Shown here in pieces: positions 1-7,172 of a DNA stretch of 64,000 nt. Position numbers and translations under genes: made by a program. A model generated the notes under the pieces. The model saw only the letters and a program-made list of their open reading frames with translations. It was not told where the DNA came from and did not search any database. The stretch's first letter is position 1. Each line of letters opens with the position of its first letter. Source of the stretch: G963422745 sp963422745 (GTDB lineage: Bacteria > Actinomycetota > Acidimicrobiia > Acidimicrobiales > Aldehydirespiratoraceae); assembly GCA_963422745.1 (NCBI GenBank), contig OY730477.1, forward strand, positions 1,798,001 through 1,862,000. The letters are read 5' to 3'.

Positions 1-2
1 CG

Positions 3-524
3 CAGGTCCATGGTAGTCGAGTGGTGTCGATCGATAGCGTCAATATGGGTACCGATAATCGTGCCGATGCTGCCGTTACCCGAGCGCACGGCATCGTGTT
101 GGCCGTACACACGGCCGACTGCGCTGCGGTTTGCCTAGTCGGAGACGGGGAGGTCAGTGTCGCCCACGCAGGCTGGCGTGGCTTGCTCACAGGTGTCGTA
201 CCGGCGGCCCTTGAGGCGATGTCAACCGTTCCCGAGCGCGTTAGGGCTCTGATCGGACCGTGCATCCGACCCGGCAACTATGAATTTGGGGCCGCCGATC
301 TTGACGCGGTCACCGCTGTGACCGGCGGGGCTGCCCGCTCGGTTACCTTCCGCGGTGCCTTGGCGCTTGACTTAGGTGCTGCGATCGTTTCGTTACTGGA
401 GTCTTTGAGGGTCGGCCACATTGAAGACCTGGGCTTTGACACAGCAGACGAGCGTTGGTTCTCACATCGGGTGCGAGGAGAACGCGAACGCCAGGCCACG
501 GCGATGAGACTGGTTGCTGCGTAA
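3..524 (+). CDS. pgeF: Laccase-domain (YfiH/PgeF) purine nucleoside phosphorylase-like protein, 5' partial
   Basis: The reading frame is open from the first bases and begins with QVHGSRVV, a conserved internal motif of the YfiH family, so the true start lies upstream of the window; the GTG at 21 is not the start. About 173 residues remain. The zinc/copper-binding signatures of the family are visible: HTADCAAVCL followed by AHAGWRG, and GPCIRPGNYEF further on. Members were called multicopper polyphenol oxidases; better-studied ones act on purine nucleosides (adenosine phosphorolysis/deamination) or peptidoglycan precursors. It is the first gene of the block that usually follows ftsZ, and its stop lies 1 base before the ATG of the YggS gene, so the two are probably co-transcribed. 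The family is certain; the substrate is not. Confidence 0.9.
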   Translation, partial: QVHGSRVVSIDSVNMGTDNRADAAVTRAHGIVLAVHTADCAAVCLVGDGEVSVAHAGWRGLLTGVVPAALEAMSTVPERVRALIGPCIRPGNYEFGAADLDAVTAVTGGAARSVTFRGALALDLGAAIVSLLESLRVGHIEDLGFDTADERWFSHRVRGERERQATAMRLVAA

Positions 525-525
525 G

Positions 526-1239
526 ATGATGAACTCCGATGGATGCGGTAGCGCCACATCCGGGTTGGTCTCTTCGGGGTCCTGTCTTGTCACCGAGATC
601 GGTAGGCGCTTGGATCGCCTGAGGATTCGCCTTGACGCCGCAGGGGGTGAACACGTAACTCTGGTAGGGGTCACCAAGACCTTCGGGCGTGATGTTGTGC
701 AGGCTGCGATAGCCGCGGGTGTGTGTGAAATCGGTGAGAGCTACGCCCAAGAGGCTAGGGAGAAGCTACCCGGACTTGATCCCGTGCCGCGGGTCCATTT
801 CATCGGTCGTTTGCAACGCAACAAGGTTCGGGTGCTGGCTGGGATCGTTGATGTCTGGCAGTCGGTGGACCGTGCGGAACTCGGCGCCGAGATCGCTCGG
901 CGGGTACCCGGCGCAACCGTGATGATGCAGATCAATATCAGCGAGGAACCCACAAGGGGTGGGGTCGCGCCCGCGAAGGCCGAAGCATTGCTTGAGACGC
1001 TGCTGTCACAGGGACTCAATGTGATCGGAGTGATGGGCATAGCTCCGCTGGCACACCCCGATGAGGCTCGGCACGGTTTTCGTCGGCTAAGAGCCTTTCG
1101 CGACGGTTTCGGTCTAGCCGAATGCTCAATGGGAATGAGCACCGACCTTGAGATTGCTGTGCGAGAGGGATCCACCATGGTCCGGGTCGGCACCGATCTA
1201 CTCGGATCGAGGAACCCCAAAGCAGTAATGGTGCCATGA
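526..1239 (+). CDS. yggS: YggS-family pyridoxal-phosphate homeostasis protein
   Basis: A protein of about 237 residues with the YggS/PROSC fold III signature: VGVTKTFG carries the PLP-binding lysine (about residue 51), then GESYAQE, HFIGRLQRNK, and near the C-terminus GMSTDLEIAV, ST..RVGTDLLGSR. These proteins bind PLP without known catalysis and buffer cellular PLP. The start at 526 (ATG, directly followed by a second ATG) lies one base after the preceding stop; a TTG at 514 would overlap the upstream gene. The N-terminal 25 residues are Gly/Ser-rich and match no family motif, so a later start near TEIGRRL is possible. Its place between the laccase-domain gene and sepF is the conserved actinobacterial order. 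Confidence 0.92.
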   Translation: MMNSDGCGSATSGLVSSGSCLVTEIGRRLDRLRIRLDAAGGEHVTLVGVTKTFGRDVVQAAIAAGVCEIGESYAQEAREKLPGLDPVPRVHFIGRLQRNKVRVLAGIVDVWQSVDRAELGAEIARRVPGATVMMQINISEEPTRGGVAPAKAEALLETLLSQGLNVIGVMGIAPLAHPDEARHGFRRLRAFRDGFGLAECSMGMSTDLEIAVREGSTMVRVGTDLLGSRNPKAVMVP

Positions 1240-1306
1240 CATTGACTCCCAGAATCCACCATCAAGCACCCATCAAGGGATATCCTCCCGCCTAGGAGGA
1301 AGAAGC

Positions 1307-1891
1307 GTGTCTATGTTCAGAAAATCAATGTTCTGGCTGGGCCTGGGATCCGACGAGGAGTATGAACAATACGACGAGTCCGCCGCAAATCGCCAAGGTC
1401 CACGACCCGCCGAACCCGACCGGGTTGCCGAACTTCGGCCAGTTCAAGGCCACGCATCTCAGCCCGTCTCTGCTAACGTCCGACCGGTCTCACGGATTCC
1501 GCAAAACCAACCTCAAATGGCGCGGCCACAGGCTCAACCACAGCGGCCCACGCCCAAGGCTCATTGGCAAAACACCGAGTCCGACCATCCATCGGTCTAC
1601 GCCGCCTCGGCGGTCCGAATAGTCAAGAATACAACTACGAAACCTCATGCAATAAGCCCAGCCTCCTTCAATGACGCCCAGGATATTGGAGATCGCTTCA
1701 AGTCCGGCCAGCCGGTGGTCATCAATCTACAGGAGGTAACCCGCGATACACGGCGCCGAATTGTGGATTTCGCCAGCGGACTCTGCTACGCACTGGGAGG
1801 CAAGATGGACCGTATCGCTAAGCAAGTCTACATGCTCATTCCAGCTGACGTCCAGGTGAGCCAAGCCGACACCGATGAAGCGCTGAACTGA
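1307..1891 (+). CDS. sepF: Cell division protein SepF
   Basis: A protein of 194 residues. The N-terminus (FRKSMFWLGLG) is the amphipathic membrane-targeting helix; a Pro/Gln-rich linker follows (about residues 25-90); the conserved SepF core runs from about 103 to 187 (VRIVKNTTT, FNDAQDIGDRFKSGQPVVINL, RRIVDFASGLCYALGG). SepF anchors FtsZ to the membrane and takes part in septum formation at midcell. The GTG start is set by a strong ribosome-binding site (AGGAGGAAG) 5 bases upstream; an in-frame ATG two codons on is the alternative. It lies in the ftsZ-distal division block, with YggT 3 bases downstream. Confidence 0.95.
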   Translation: MSMFRKSMFWLGLGSDEEYEQYDESAANRQGPRPAEPDRVAELRPVQGHASQPVSANVRPVSRIPQNQPQMARPQAQPQRPTPKAHWQNTESDHPSVYAASAVRIVKNTTTKPHAISPASFNDAQDIGDRFKSGQPVVINLQEVTRDTRRRIVDFASGLCYALGGKMDRIAKQVYMLIPADVQVSQADTDEALN

Positions 1892-1894
1892 TCC

Positions 1895-2158
1895 ATGGGC
1901 GTCTTCAGTTGGATCGTCTGCCTAGTGCTGATGGTGTACATGGTGGCGATCTTCGTGAGGGTAATTCTGAGTTGGTTCCCGCTGAATCCGAATGGCGGAT
2001 GGGCCACCATCGCAGGTTTTCTGTACGTGGTCACCGACTTCACGCTTGCTCCATTACGTCAAAATGTACCCCCCGTACGATTAGGCAATGCCGCCCTTGA
2101 CCTGTCTCCGATGATCGTGATCTTCGTCATATTGATCATTAGGGGCGTGATTTGCTGA
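1895..2158 (+). CDS. YggT family membrane protein
   Basis: A small protein of 87 residues with two hydrophobic segments (about 4-28 and 66-86) separated by the family motif ILSWFPLNPNG and a PLR turn. This is the usual size and layout of YggT proteins, found beside sepF in Gram-positive bacteria and cyanobacteria and linked to cell division or nucleoid organisation by context and mutant work; a biochemical role is not settled. It starts 3 bases after the sepF stop, so co-translation is likely. Confidence 0.9.
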   Translation: MGVFSWIVCLVLMVYMVAIFVRVILSWFPLNPNGGWATIAGFLYVVTDFTLAPLRQNVPPVRLGNAALDLSPMIVIFVILIIRGVIC

Positions 2159-2244
2159 GGCCCGACCAAGTCAACCACGTTTGAAGCCCTTCCATGAGGG
2201 CACGTGATTCGGCACTTGCAATTCGGCCAACTAAGCTCTTATCC

Positions 2245-3018
2245 ATGGATGTCACGACGTTTGATCCTGAGAAATTTGATACCGAGCCCGACGAGTTCTC
2301 CGTTGTGCGCAAGGGGTATGACCGTGGCGAGGTTGATTCGTATTGTTGGCGTGTCACCCGAGCTATCGTGGCTATGCAGGAGGTGTTGAACAGGCATCAA
2401 TCGGCTAGCGCTGAGTCGACTCCGGACATGATCGCGCGCACCCTTCTAGTAGCCCAGAACTCCGCAGATGAAGTAGTCACCAAGGCCGAGAGCCAGGCTC
2501 AAACAATCCTCAAGGAATCCCAGGCCGCCGCCGACCTCGCCATCAACGAAGCCAAGGATCAAGCAAGCCAGATATTGGCCGACGCCGACCTCGCCGTCAA
2601 CGAAGCCAAGGATCAAGCAAGCCAGATATTGGCCGACGCCGAGCTTGACCGGCTTAGGATCAATGAGGAAGCCCTGACGGCCGTGGCAGAGATTGAGGCA
2701 GTGGAAAGGGAACGGCGTCGAGAAGAACTTGCACGTCTCACCCGGTACCGGGACCTTCTCAACGCAGACGTGAAGCTTCTCGCACGATTCTTAGGGGAGA
2801 AGCGGGCAAACTTGATTGCCATCATCGATGAGTTTCGTGAACTGCTCGTAGATCCGGCGGAGTTTCGGGACTCTGCGCCTACCCTTAGCGGCTTGGAGGT
2901 GTCGGAAGGGCTTCCCGATTCGACCATTGCCGACGATGAGTCACTCCGCAGCGAGGTCGAAGGTGAAGTGGTTGATGCTGACGCTGAACGACCCACAGCA
3001 GATGAAGCGACGAATTAG
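2245..3018 (+). CDS. DivIVA-domain coiled-coil protein
   Basis: About 257 residues from the ATG at 2245. The N-terminal DivIVA-type motif is clear (TTFDPEKFDTEPDEFSVVRKGYDRGEVDSY), the region that binds negatively curved membrane. A long Ala/Glu/Gln-rich coiled coil follows (about residues 45-200) and then an acidic tail. An upstream ATG at 2194 would add 17 residues without family similarity. Inside the coiled coil an 18-residue unit (EAKDQASQILADA) is repeated in tandem. DivIVA/Wag31 relatives mark poles and septa and organise wall growth; its place after sepF and yggT fits. The actual localisation here is inferred. Confidence 0.88.
   Translation: MDVTTFDPEKFDTEPDEFSVVRKGYDRGEVDSYCWRVTRAIVAMQEVLNRHQSASAESTPDMIARTLLVAQNSADEVVTKAESQAQTILKESQAAADLAINEAKDQASQILADADLAVNEAKDQASQILADAELDRLRINEEALTAVAEIEAVERERRREELARLTRYRDLLNADVKLLARFLGEKRANLIAIIDEFRELLVDPAEFRDSAPTLSGLEVSEGLPDSTIADDESLRSEVEGEVVDADAERPTADEATN
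2533..2640 (+). repeat. 54-bp tandem duplication inside the DivIVA coiled coil
   Basis: The segment GCCAAGGATCAAGCAAGCC occurs at 2551 and 2605, a period of 54 bp or 18 codons. The two copies differ by a single base in the part compared (ATC versus GTC), so the duplication is recent and keeps the frame. It lengthens the coiled coil by five heptad-like turns. Confidence 0.9.
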
Positions 3019-3104
3019 TCAATGAAGTTCAATCCGGCCTAACCGGAATCGAAGACCCAAGAACAACAAGAACCCAAGAACAAGGCGAGTGTCTCTGATT
3101 TCCT

Positions 3105-3136
3105 GACCGAGGCGACGCCATAGCGCCGCCTCGGTC
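3105..3136 (+). terminator. Strong hairpin after the DivIVA gene
   Basis: GACCGAGGCG at 3105-3114 pairs perfectly with CGCCTCGGTC at 3127-3136, a 10-bp stem with a 12-base loop. There is no T-run after it, so it may be a weak terminator or an mRNA-stabilising hairpin. It lies in the 180-bp gap between the DivIVA gene and the Lys/Ala-repeat gene. Confidence 0.5.
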
Positions 3137-3200
3137 GTAGACTTGCCGATTCCCGGCCCCGGGTACGGTGAGAATCGGAACTGGTTGAGAGGATCCCTTG

Positions 3201-4550
3201 ATGGCGATACCCAGGAAAGCAACTTCTGAGTCTGCTGCCGAAGCTGTGGTGTCGGAATCAACAGGGAAGAAGTCTGCTGCGAAGAAGGCTCCGGCGAAGT
3301 CCGCTGCCAATAAGTCTGTGGCGAAGCGTCTCGATGAGAAGTCTGCTGAAGTTGCTGCGAAGAAGACCCCGGTCAAGAAGTCCGCCGCGAAGAAGACCTC
3401 GGTCAAGAAGGCCCCGGTCAAGAAGTCCGCTGCCAAAAAGTCTGTGGCGAAGCGTCTCGATGAGAAGTCTGCTGAAGCTGCTGAGGAAAAGGCCCCGGTC
3501 AAGAAGTCTGCTGCGAAGAAGGCTCCGGCGAAGTCCGCTGCCAATAAGTCTGTGGCGAAGCGTCTCGATGAGAAGTCTGCTGAAGTTGCTGCGAAGAAGA
3601 CCCCGGTCATGCAGGCTCCGGCGAAAAAGTCTGCTGCGAAGAAGGCTCCGGTCAAGAAGTCCGCCGCGAAGAAGGCCTCGGTCAAGAAGTCCGCCGCGAA
3701 GAAGACCGCTGCCAAGCAGGCTTCGGTCACAAAGTCTGCTGCGAAGAAGTCTGTGGCGAAGAAGGCTTCGGTCGCAAAGTCTGCTGCGAAGAAGTCTGTG
3801 GCTAAGAAGGCTCCGGTCAAGAAGTCTGTGGCTAAGAAGGCTTCGGTCACAAAGTCTGCTGCGACAAAGTCTGTGGCTAAGAAGGCTCCGGTCAAGAAGT
3901 CCGTGGCGAAGAAGTCTGTGGCGAAGAAGGCTTCGGTCACAAAGTCCGCTGCGAAGAAGGCTCCGGCGAAACAGCCTGCTGCGAAGAAGTCTGTGGCGAA
4001 GAAGGCTCCGGTCACAAAGTCCGCTGCCAAGAGGGCTTCGGTCAAGAAGTCCGCTGCGAAGAAGGCTCCGGCGAAACAGCCTGCTGCGAAGCGTCTCGAT
4101 GAGAAGTCTGCTGAGGCTGCTGGGGAAAAGGCTCCGGTTGAGCGAACCGAGACATCACAAGATGCTGGCGCCCCACCGATTAGCGCGTCGTTCGTTACCT
4201 CCATGAAGGAGCATTTGCTTGCCGAACGGGCGCGATATCTCCACTCTTCAGAGGAGTTCCGCGCCGAGGCCGAATCGCTGCTCGAAGCCAGCGAACCCGG
4301 CGACACGCAGTTCGACGAGGAGTCCGGTAAGGGCAACTCAATCGCGGTCGAGCGAGAGCGTGATCTTGCTCTCTCGGCACAGGCACGCAACACCGTCGCG
4401 AAAATCGACGCAGCGCTGGAGCGCATCGCCAAGGGCACCTATGGCATCTGTGTCTTGTCTGGACTTCCGATTCCCGAGGAGCGCCTCGAAGCAATTCCCT
4501 GGGCCGAGGAACGCGTTGAGTACAAGGTAGCCCGCCTAGGGAGGTTCTGA
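3201..4550 (+). CDS. Lys/Ala-repeat (histone H1-like) protein fused to a degenerate DksA/TraR domain
   Basis: About 449 residues. Residues 20-310 are a low-complexity array of units such as KKSAAKKAPVKK and SVAKRLDEKSAE, very like eukaryotic H1 tails and bacterial KAAK-type DNA-binding tails; it should be strongly basic and disordered. The last 120 residues form a TraR/DksA-like domain: a helical hairpin ending in KGTYGICVLSGLPIPEERLEAIPWA. Only the first of the four zinc cysteines remains (YGIC; the others read Ser, Val and Tyr), so zinc binding is unlikely. The family pairs with RNA polymerase or regulates transcription; here DNA compaction plus polymerase contact is inference. A TTG just before the ATG is an alternative start. 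rluD follows after 14 bases. Confidence 0.85.
   Translation: MAIPRKATSESAAEAVVSESTGKKSAAKKAPAKSAANKSVAKRLDEKSAEVAAKKTPVKKSAAKKTSVKKAPVKKSAAKKSVAKRLDEKSAEAAEEKAPVKKSAAKKAPAKSAANKSVAKRLDEKSAEVAAKKTPVMQAPAKKSAAKKAPVKKSAAKKASVKKSAAKKTAAKQASVTKSAAKKSVAKKASVAKSAAKKSVAKKAPVKKSVAKKASVTKSAATKSVAKKAPVKKSVAKKSVAKKASVTKSAAKKAPAKQPAAKKSVAKKAPVTKSAAKRASVKKSAAKKAPAKQPAAKRLDEKSAEAAGEKAPVERTETSQDAGAPPISASFVTSMKEHLLAERARYLHSSEEFRAEAESLLEASEPGDTQFDEESGKGNSIAVERERDLALSAQARNTVAKIDAALERIAKGTYGICVLSGLPIPEERLEAIPWAEERVEYKVARLGRF
3270..4130 (+). repeat. Degenerate coding repeat (KKSAAKKAP-type units)
   Basis: Short units reading AAGAAGTCTGCTGCGAAGAAGGC and longer blocks GTGGCGAAGCGTCTCGATGAG recur many times in frame. 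The block VAKRLDEKSAE appears at about 3319, 3448, 3553 and, slightly changed, 4087. Such arrays expand and contract easily, so copy number is likely to differ between strains. Long open frames on the other strand and in the +1 frame through this stretch are by-products of the repeat. Confidence 0.85.
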
Positions 4551-4564
4551 GGATCGCTGACCTT

Positions 4565-5491
4565 ATGACGACGGTCACCGACACTGTTCCATCTGGGTTT
4601 GACGGTGAGCGAATCGATCGTTTCGTGGCAGCGCTCGTCCTGCGAAGCCGGTCCGTTGCAGCGGAGCTGGTAAAGGCAGGAGCGGTCACCGTTGACGCCA
4701 TGGTGATGACCAAGCCGTCGAAATGCGTAAACGTCGGCCAGCAAGTGATCGTCGAGCTGCCAGACAAGGTATGTGACCTTCCGGTGGCCGATCCGACAGT
4801 GTTGTTTGAGGTTGTCTACCAGGACGAGCACCTGCTCGTCATCCACAAGCCTGCTGGCTTGGTTGTTCACGCTGGAGTTGGCCAGCACGACAGCTCACTC
4901 GTCAATGGCATATTGGCCCGCTATCCCGATGTTGCCGAGGTTGGTGAACCAAACCGTCCCGGCATTGTTCACCGACTTGACAAACACACATCGGGATTGC
5001 TCGTCGTTGCCAGAACTGAACCCGTTCGTAAGGCGCTGATTGACGCCCTGGCGGCTCACCTCCCTGAGCGGCACTACACCGCCTTGGTTTGGGGCCATGT
5101 TGATTCTTCAGCAGGCAGGATCGACGCGCCCATAGGTCGCTCGCTACGTCAGCCCACCCGCATGACCGTCAGCGAGTCGGGTCGACGTGCAGTAACTCAC
5201 TATCGCGTCAACTGCCGCTATAGGCTGCCATGCGCACTGTCGCTACTTGAATGCCGCCTCGAGACAGGTCGCACCCATCAGATCCGTGTGCATCTCCGCT
5301 CCATCGGGCATCCCGTAGTGGGGGATCGCCAGTACGACGGCGGCAGGCCGGGGCCGGATCCCGGACGGCCGTTTCTCCACGCTCGGCGGCTTCGGTTCAT
5401 CCATCCCGTCACGGGCGAGCCGGTCAACTGCTTTGCACCGCTACCGGCCGATCTGGCCGAAGTGCTGTCACAATGCACCCCACAGGACTAG
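4565..5491 (+). CDS. rluD: RluD-family 23S rRNA pseudouridine synthase
   Basis: 308 residues with an N-terminal S4 RNA-binding domain (about 12-75) and the RluA-type catalytic domain. The catalytic motif GIVHRLDKHTSGLLVVA holds the active-site Asp (about residue 139); GRTHQIRVHL and a C-terminal HARRL..HP motif complete the family pattern. It isomerises uridines in large-subunit rRNA. The ATG lies 14 bases after the Lys/Ala-repeat gene. In many Gram-positive genomes lspA precedes this gene; none is present here. The last codons (CAG GAC TAG) fall in a 35-bp sequence found again at the insertion-sequence target site 86 bp downstream. Confidence 0.93.
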   Translation: MTTVTDTVPSGFDGERIDRFVAALVLRSRSVAAELVKAGAVTVDAMVMTKPSKCVNVGQQVIVELPDKVCDLPVADPTVLFEVVYQDEHLLVIHKPAGLVVHAGVGQHDSSLVNGILARYPDVAEVGEPNRPGIVHRLDKHTSGLLVVARTEPVRKALIDALAAHLPERHYTALVWGHVDSSAGRIDAPIGRSLRQPTRMTVSESGRRAVTHYRVNCRYRLPCALSLLECRLETGRTHQIRVHLRSIGHPVVGDRQYDGGRPGPDPGRPFLHARRLRFIHPVTGEPVNCFAPLPADLAEVLSQCTPQD

Positions 5492-5517
5492 ATCTAGTGT
5501 GGCCTCCTCTTTTGGCC
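5483..5517. repeat. 35-bp direct repeat, intact copy (second copy split by the IS)
   Basis: CAGGACTAGATCTAGTGTGG and the bases after it, up to TTTTGGCC, match the sequence formed by joining both flanks of the insertion sequence (5569-5577 plus 6661-6685) with two mismatches and one indel. The copy begins with the last codons of rluD and contains the palindrome ACTAGATCTAGT. The rest of 5518-5573 shows nothing I can name. Confidence 0.75.
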
Positions 5518-5573
5518 CCGAGTCGACTATGATCACAGCAAGGCATTCTCAAGAGTAGAAGGTAGGCGCAGGA

Positions 5574-6660
5574 CTAGTTGTACTCGGCTGAGACGTTGGT
5601 GATGGGTCCCTGAACGTGTGAAGACCTCCGGGCGGTGTGGAGTTTTGCCGCTTCACACAAGTCCAGGAGGTCTTCGTGTCTCACCGTAACGCCCGTCTCA
5701 CGCCTCGGGGTCGACGCCTGCTCGTTGATCGTGTCCGCGATCAGGGGATGCCCGTTGCCCATGTCGCGAAGGCCATGGGGATCAGCCGCCAGTGCGCGCA
5801 CATGTGGGTGCGCCGATTCGACACCGAGGCTGGTCTTGAGGATCGCTCCTCGAGGCCACATCGATGTGCTCGCCAGACCCCACCCGATGTAGAAGACACC
5901 GTGATCGCCGCTCGTGTTGAGCACCGCCGCGGCCCGCAGTGGCTGTCGTGGGAGACCGGAGTTCCCGCTCGCACAATCACCGATGTTCTGCGCCGTAACG
6001 GTCTGCCCCGGCTCTATGAGATCGACCCGATGACTGGTGAAGTGATCCGGGCCTCGAAGACAACCGCGGTCCGTTACGAACGCGACCGGCCGGGCGAACT
6101 CGTTCACGTGGATGTGAAGAAGATCGGTCGCATCCCTGACGGGGGTGGCTGGCGCGCTCACGGACGAGCCATGGGATCCACCGGTAAACGCAAGCGCACC
6201 AAGGTCGGCTACGACTACATCCACTCAGCTATCGATGACCACACCCGCCTCGCGTACTCAGAGATCCATGACGACGAAAAAGGTGACACCTGCGCCAGCT
6301 TCATCGAACGAGCAGCAGCATTCTTCGCCACCCACGGCATCAACCAAATCGAACGCGTCTTGACCGACAACCACTGGTCATACAAGAACACGCGCTCGGT
6401 GGCCGAGACCATCAATAAGCTCCGAGCAACCCACAAGCTCATCAAACCCCACTGCCCCTGGCAGAACGGCAAGGTCGAACGATTCAACCGGACCCTCCAA
6501 GCCGAATGGGCCTACCGCCAGGTCTTCACCTCAAACACCGACCGCAACGCCGCTCTGGCACCATGGCTCCACACCTACAACCACCACCGACGGCACCACG
6601 CCCTCGGAGGCCACCCACCCATCAGCCGCTGTCACCAACCTCACGGCTGAGTACAACTAG
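5574..6660 (+). mobile_element. IS481-family insertion sequence, apparently intact
   Basis: The ends are imperfect inverted repeats: left TTGTACTCGGCTGAGACG from 5578, right its near-complement ending at 6656. About 20 of the first 26 bases match. Both ends are bordered by CTAG (5574-5577 and 6657-6660), best read as a 4-bp target duplication, although CTAG is itself a palindrome. The element is about 1.08 kb and holds one uninterrupted transposase, so it may still be active. It sits between rluD and the Rrf2 gene and split a 35-bp repeat there. Confidence 0.85.
5676..6650 (+). CDS. IS481-family DDE transposase
   Basis: 324 residues from the GTG at 5676, chosen because AGGAGG lies 5 bases upstream and the protein then begins MSHRNARLTPRGR, the usual start in this family. 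Domains: a helix-turn-helix (about 20-60; VAKAMGISRQCAHMWVRRF), then an rve-type integrase core with a DDE triad: D in LVHVDVKKIGR, D in RVLTDNHWSYK, E in NGKVERFNRTLQ. It ends with the typical YNHHRRHHALGGHPP. It cuts and joins the inverted repeats flanking it. No frameshift or missing catalytic residue is seen. Confidence 0.93.
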   Translation: MSHRNARLTPRGRRLLVDRVRDQGMPVAHVAKAMGISRQCAHMWVRRFDTEAGLEDRSSRPHRCARQTPPDVEDTVIAARVEHRRGPQWLSWETGVPARTITDVLRRNGLPRLYEIDPMTGEVIRASKTTAVRYERDRPGELVHVDVKKIGRIPDGGGWRAHGRAMGSTGKRKRTKVGYDYIHSAIDDHTRLAYSEIHDDEKGDTCASFIERAAAFFATHGINQIERVLTDNHWSYKNTRSVAETINKLRATHKLIKPHCPWQNGKVERFNRTLQAEWAYRQVFTSNTDRNAALAPWLHTYNHHRRHHALGGHPPISRCHQPHG

Positions 6661-7109
6661 ATCTTGTGTGGCATCCTCTTTGGCCAGGGTGACTCACCTC
6701 GTGCCATGCAAGCTATGTCGGCCAGGCTGAAGGAGTCAAGGAACTCCTTCATATGGGTTCCTGCCGCTCCCCAAATGGCCAACAACACACATTGACCTTC
6801 ATGGTCGCAGGCACCGTCGGTGTGCGGGTCACCGAAATCCCCGGCCGTGATGGGGCCGTCCACGGCTCGCACGATCTCGCTCAGTTTGATATTGGCGGGG
6901 CTGCGGGCGAGTACGTATCCACCACCGACACCCCTTTTGGATCGGACAATTCCCGCGCCTTTGAGCGCCAGGAGGATCTGTTCAAGATAAGGCTGAGGCA
7001 GAGCTGTGCGTTCGGCGATTTCACGCACAGAGGTCGGGGTTTCGGCGGTGTGCAACGACAGGGACAGAAGCGCCCGGGCCGCATAGTCGCCGCGGGTCGA
7101 GACGCGCAT
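6657..7109 (-). CDS. Rrf2-family transcriptional regulator
   Basis: 150 residues. The N-terminal winged helix is typical (RVSTRGDYAARALLSL, AERTALPQPYLEQILLALKGAGIVRSKRGVGGGYVLAR). C-terminally it has C-x5-C (GACDHEGQC) and a third Cys in ADIACMARG; IscR/NsrR use three Cys in this region to bind a Fe-S cluster, so cluster sensing is possible, though the spacing to the third Cys is wider than in those proteins. Its stop codon is made from the CTAG at the insertion-sequence border, so the last residues were set by, or survived, the insertion. It is transcribed divergently from the phosphodiesterase-like gene with 63 bp between them. Confidence 0.9.
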   Translation of the reverse strand: MRVSTRGDYAARALLSLSLHTAETPTSVREIAERTALPQPYLEQILLALKGAGIVRSKRGVGGGYVLARSPANIKLSEIVRAVDGPITAGDFGDPHTDGACDHEGQCVLLAIWGAAGTHMKEFLDSFSLADIACMARGESPWPKRMPHKI

Positions 7110-7132
7110 GAAGCGACTCTAGACCGCGAAGC

Positions 7133-7166
7133 AGCCTAGCCCCGGAGCGGGCCCCCGCGCTAGGCT
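7133..7166. promoter_or_regulatory. Inverted repeat in the divergent Rrf2/phosphodiesterase promoter region
   Basis: AGCCTAGC at 7133-7140 is matched by GCTAGGCT at 7159-7166, a perfect 8-bp dyad with an 18-bp GC-rich spacer. It fills most of the 63-bp gap between the two divergent starts, so it is a candidate operator for the Rrf2 protein. A cruciform or RNA hairpin is the alternative reading. Confidence 0.45.
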
Positions 7167-7172
7167 CTCACC

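Noticed and set aside
3029..4438. Long minus-strand frame opposite the Lys/Ala-repeat gene (and a plus-strand Arg/Ser frame)
   Set aside because: Both arise because the repeat has no stops in several frames; codon use and motifs support only the plus-strand protein ending in a DksA-like domain.
5487..5498. ACTAGATCTAGT palindrome as an operator
   Set aside because: It overlaps the rluD stop and the repeat copy split by the IS; the second copy does not keep the palindrome.
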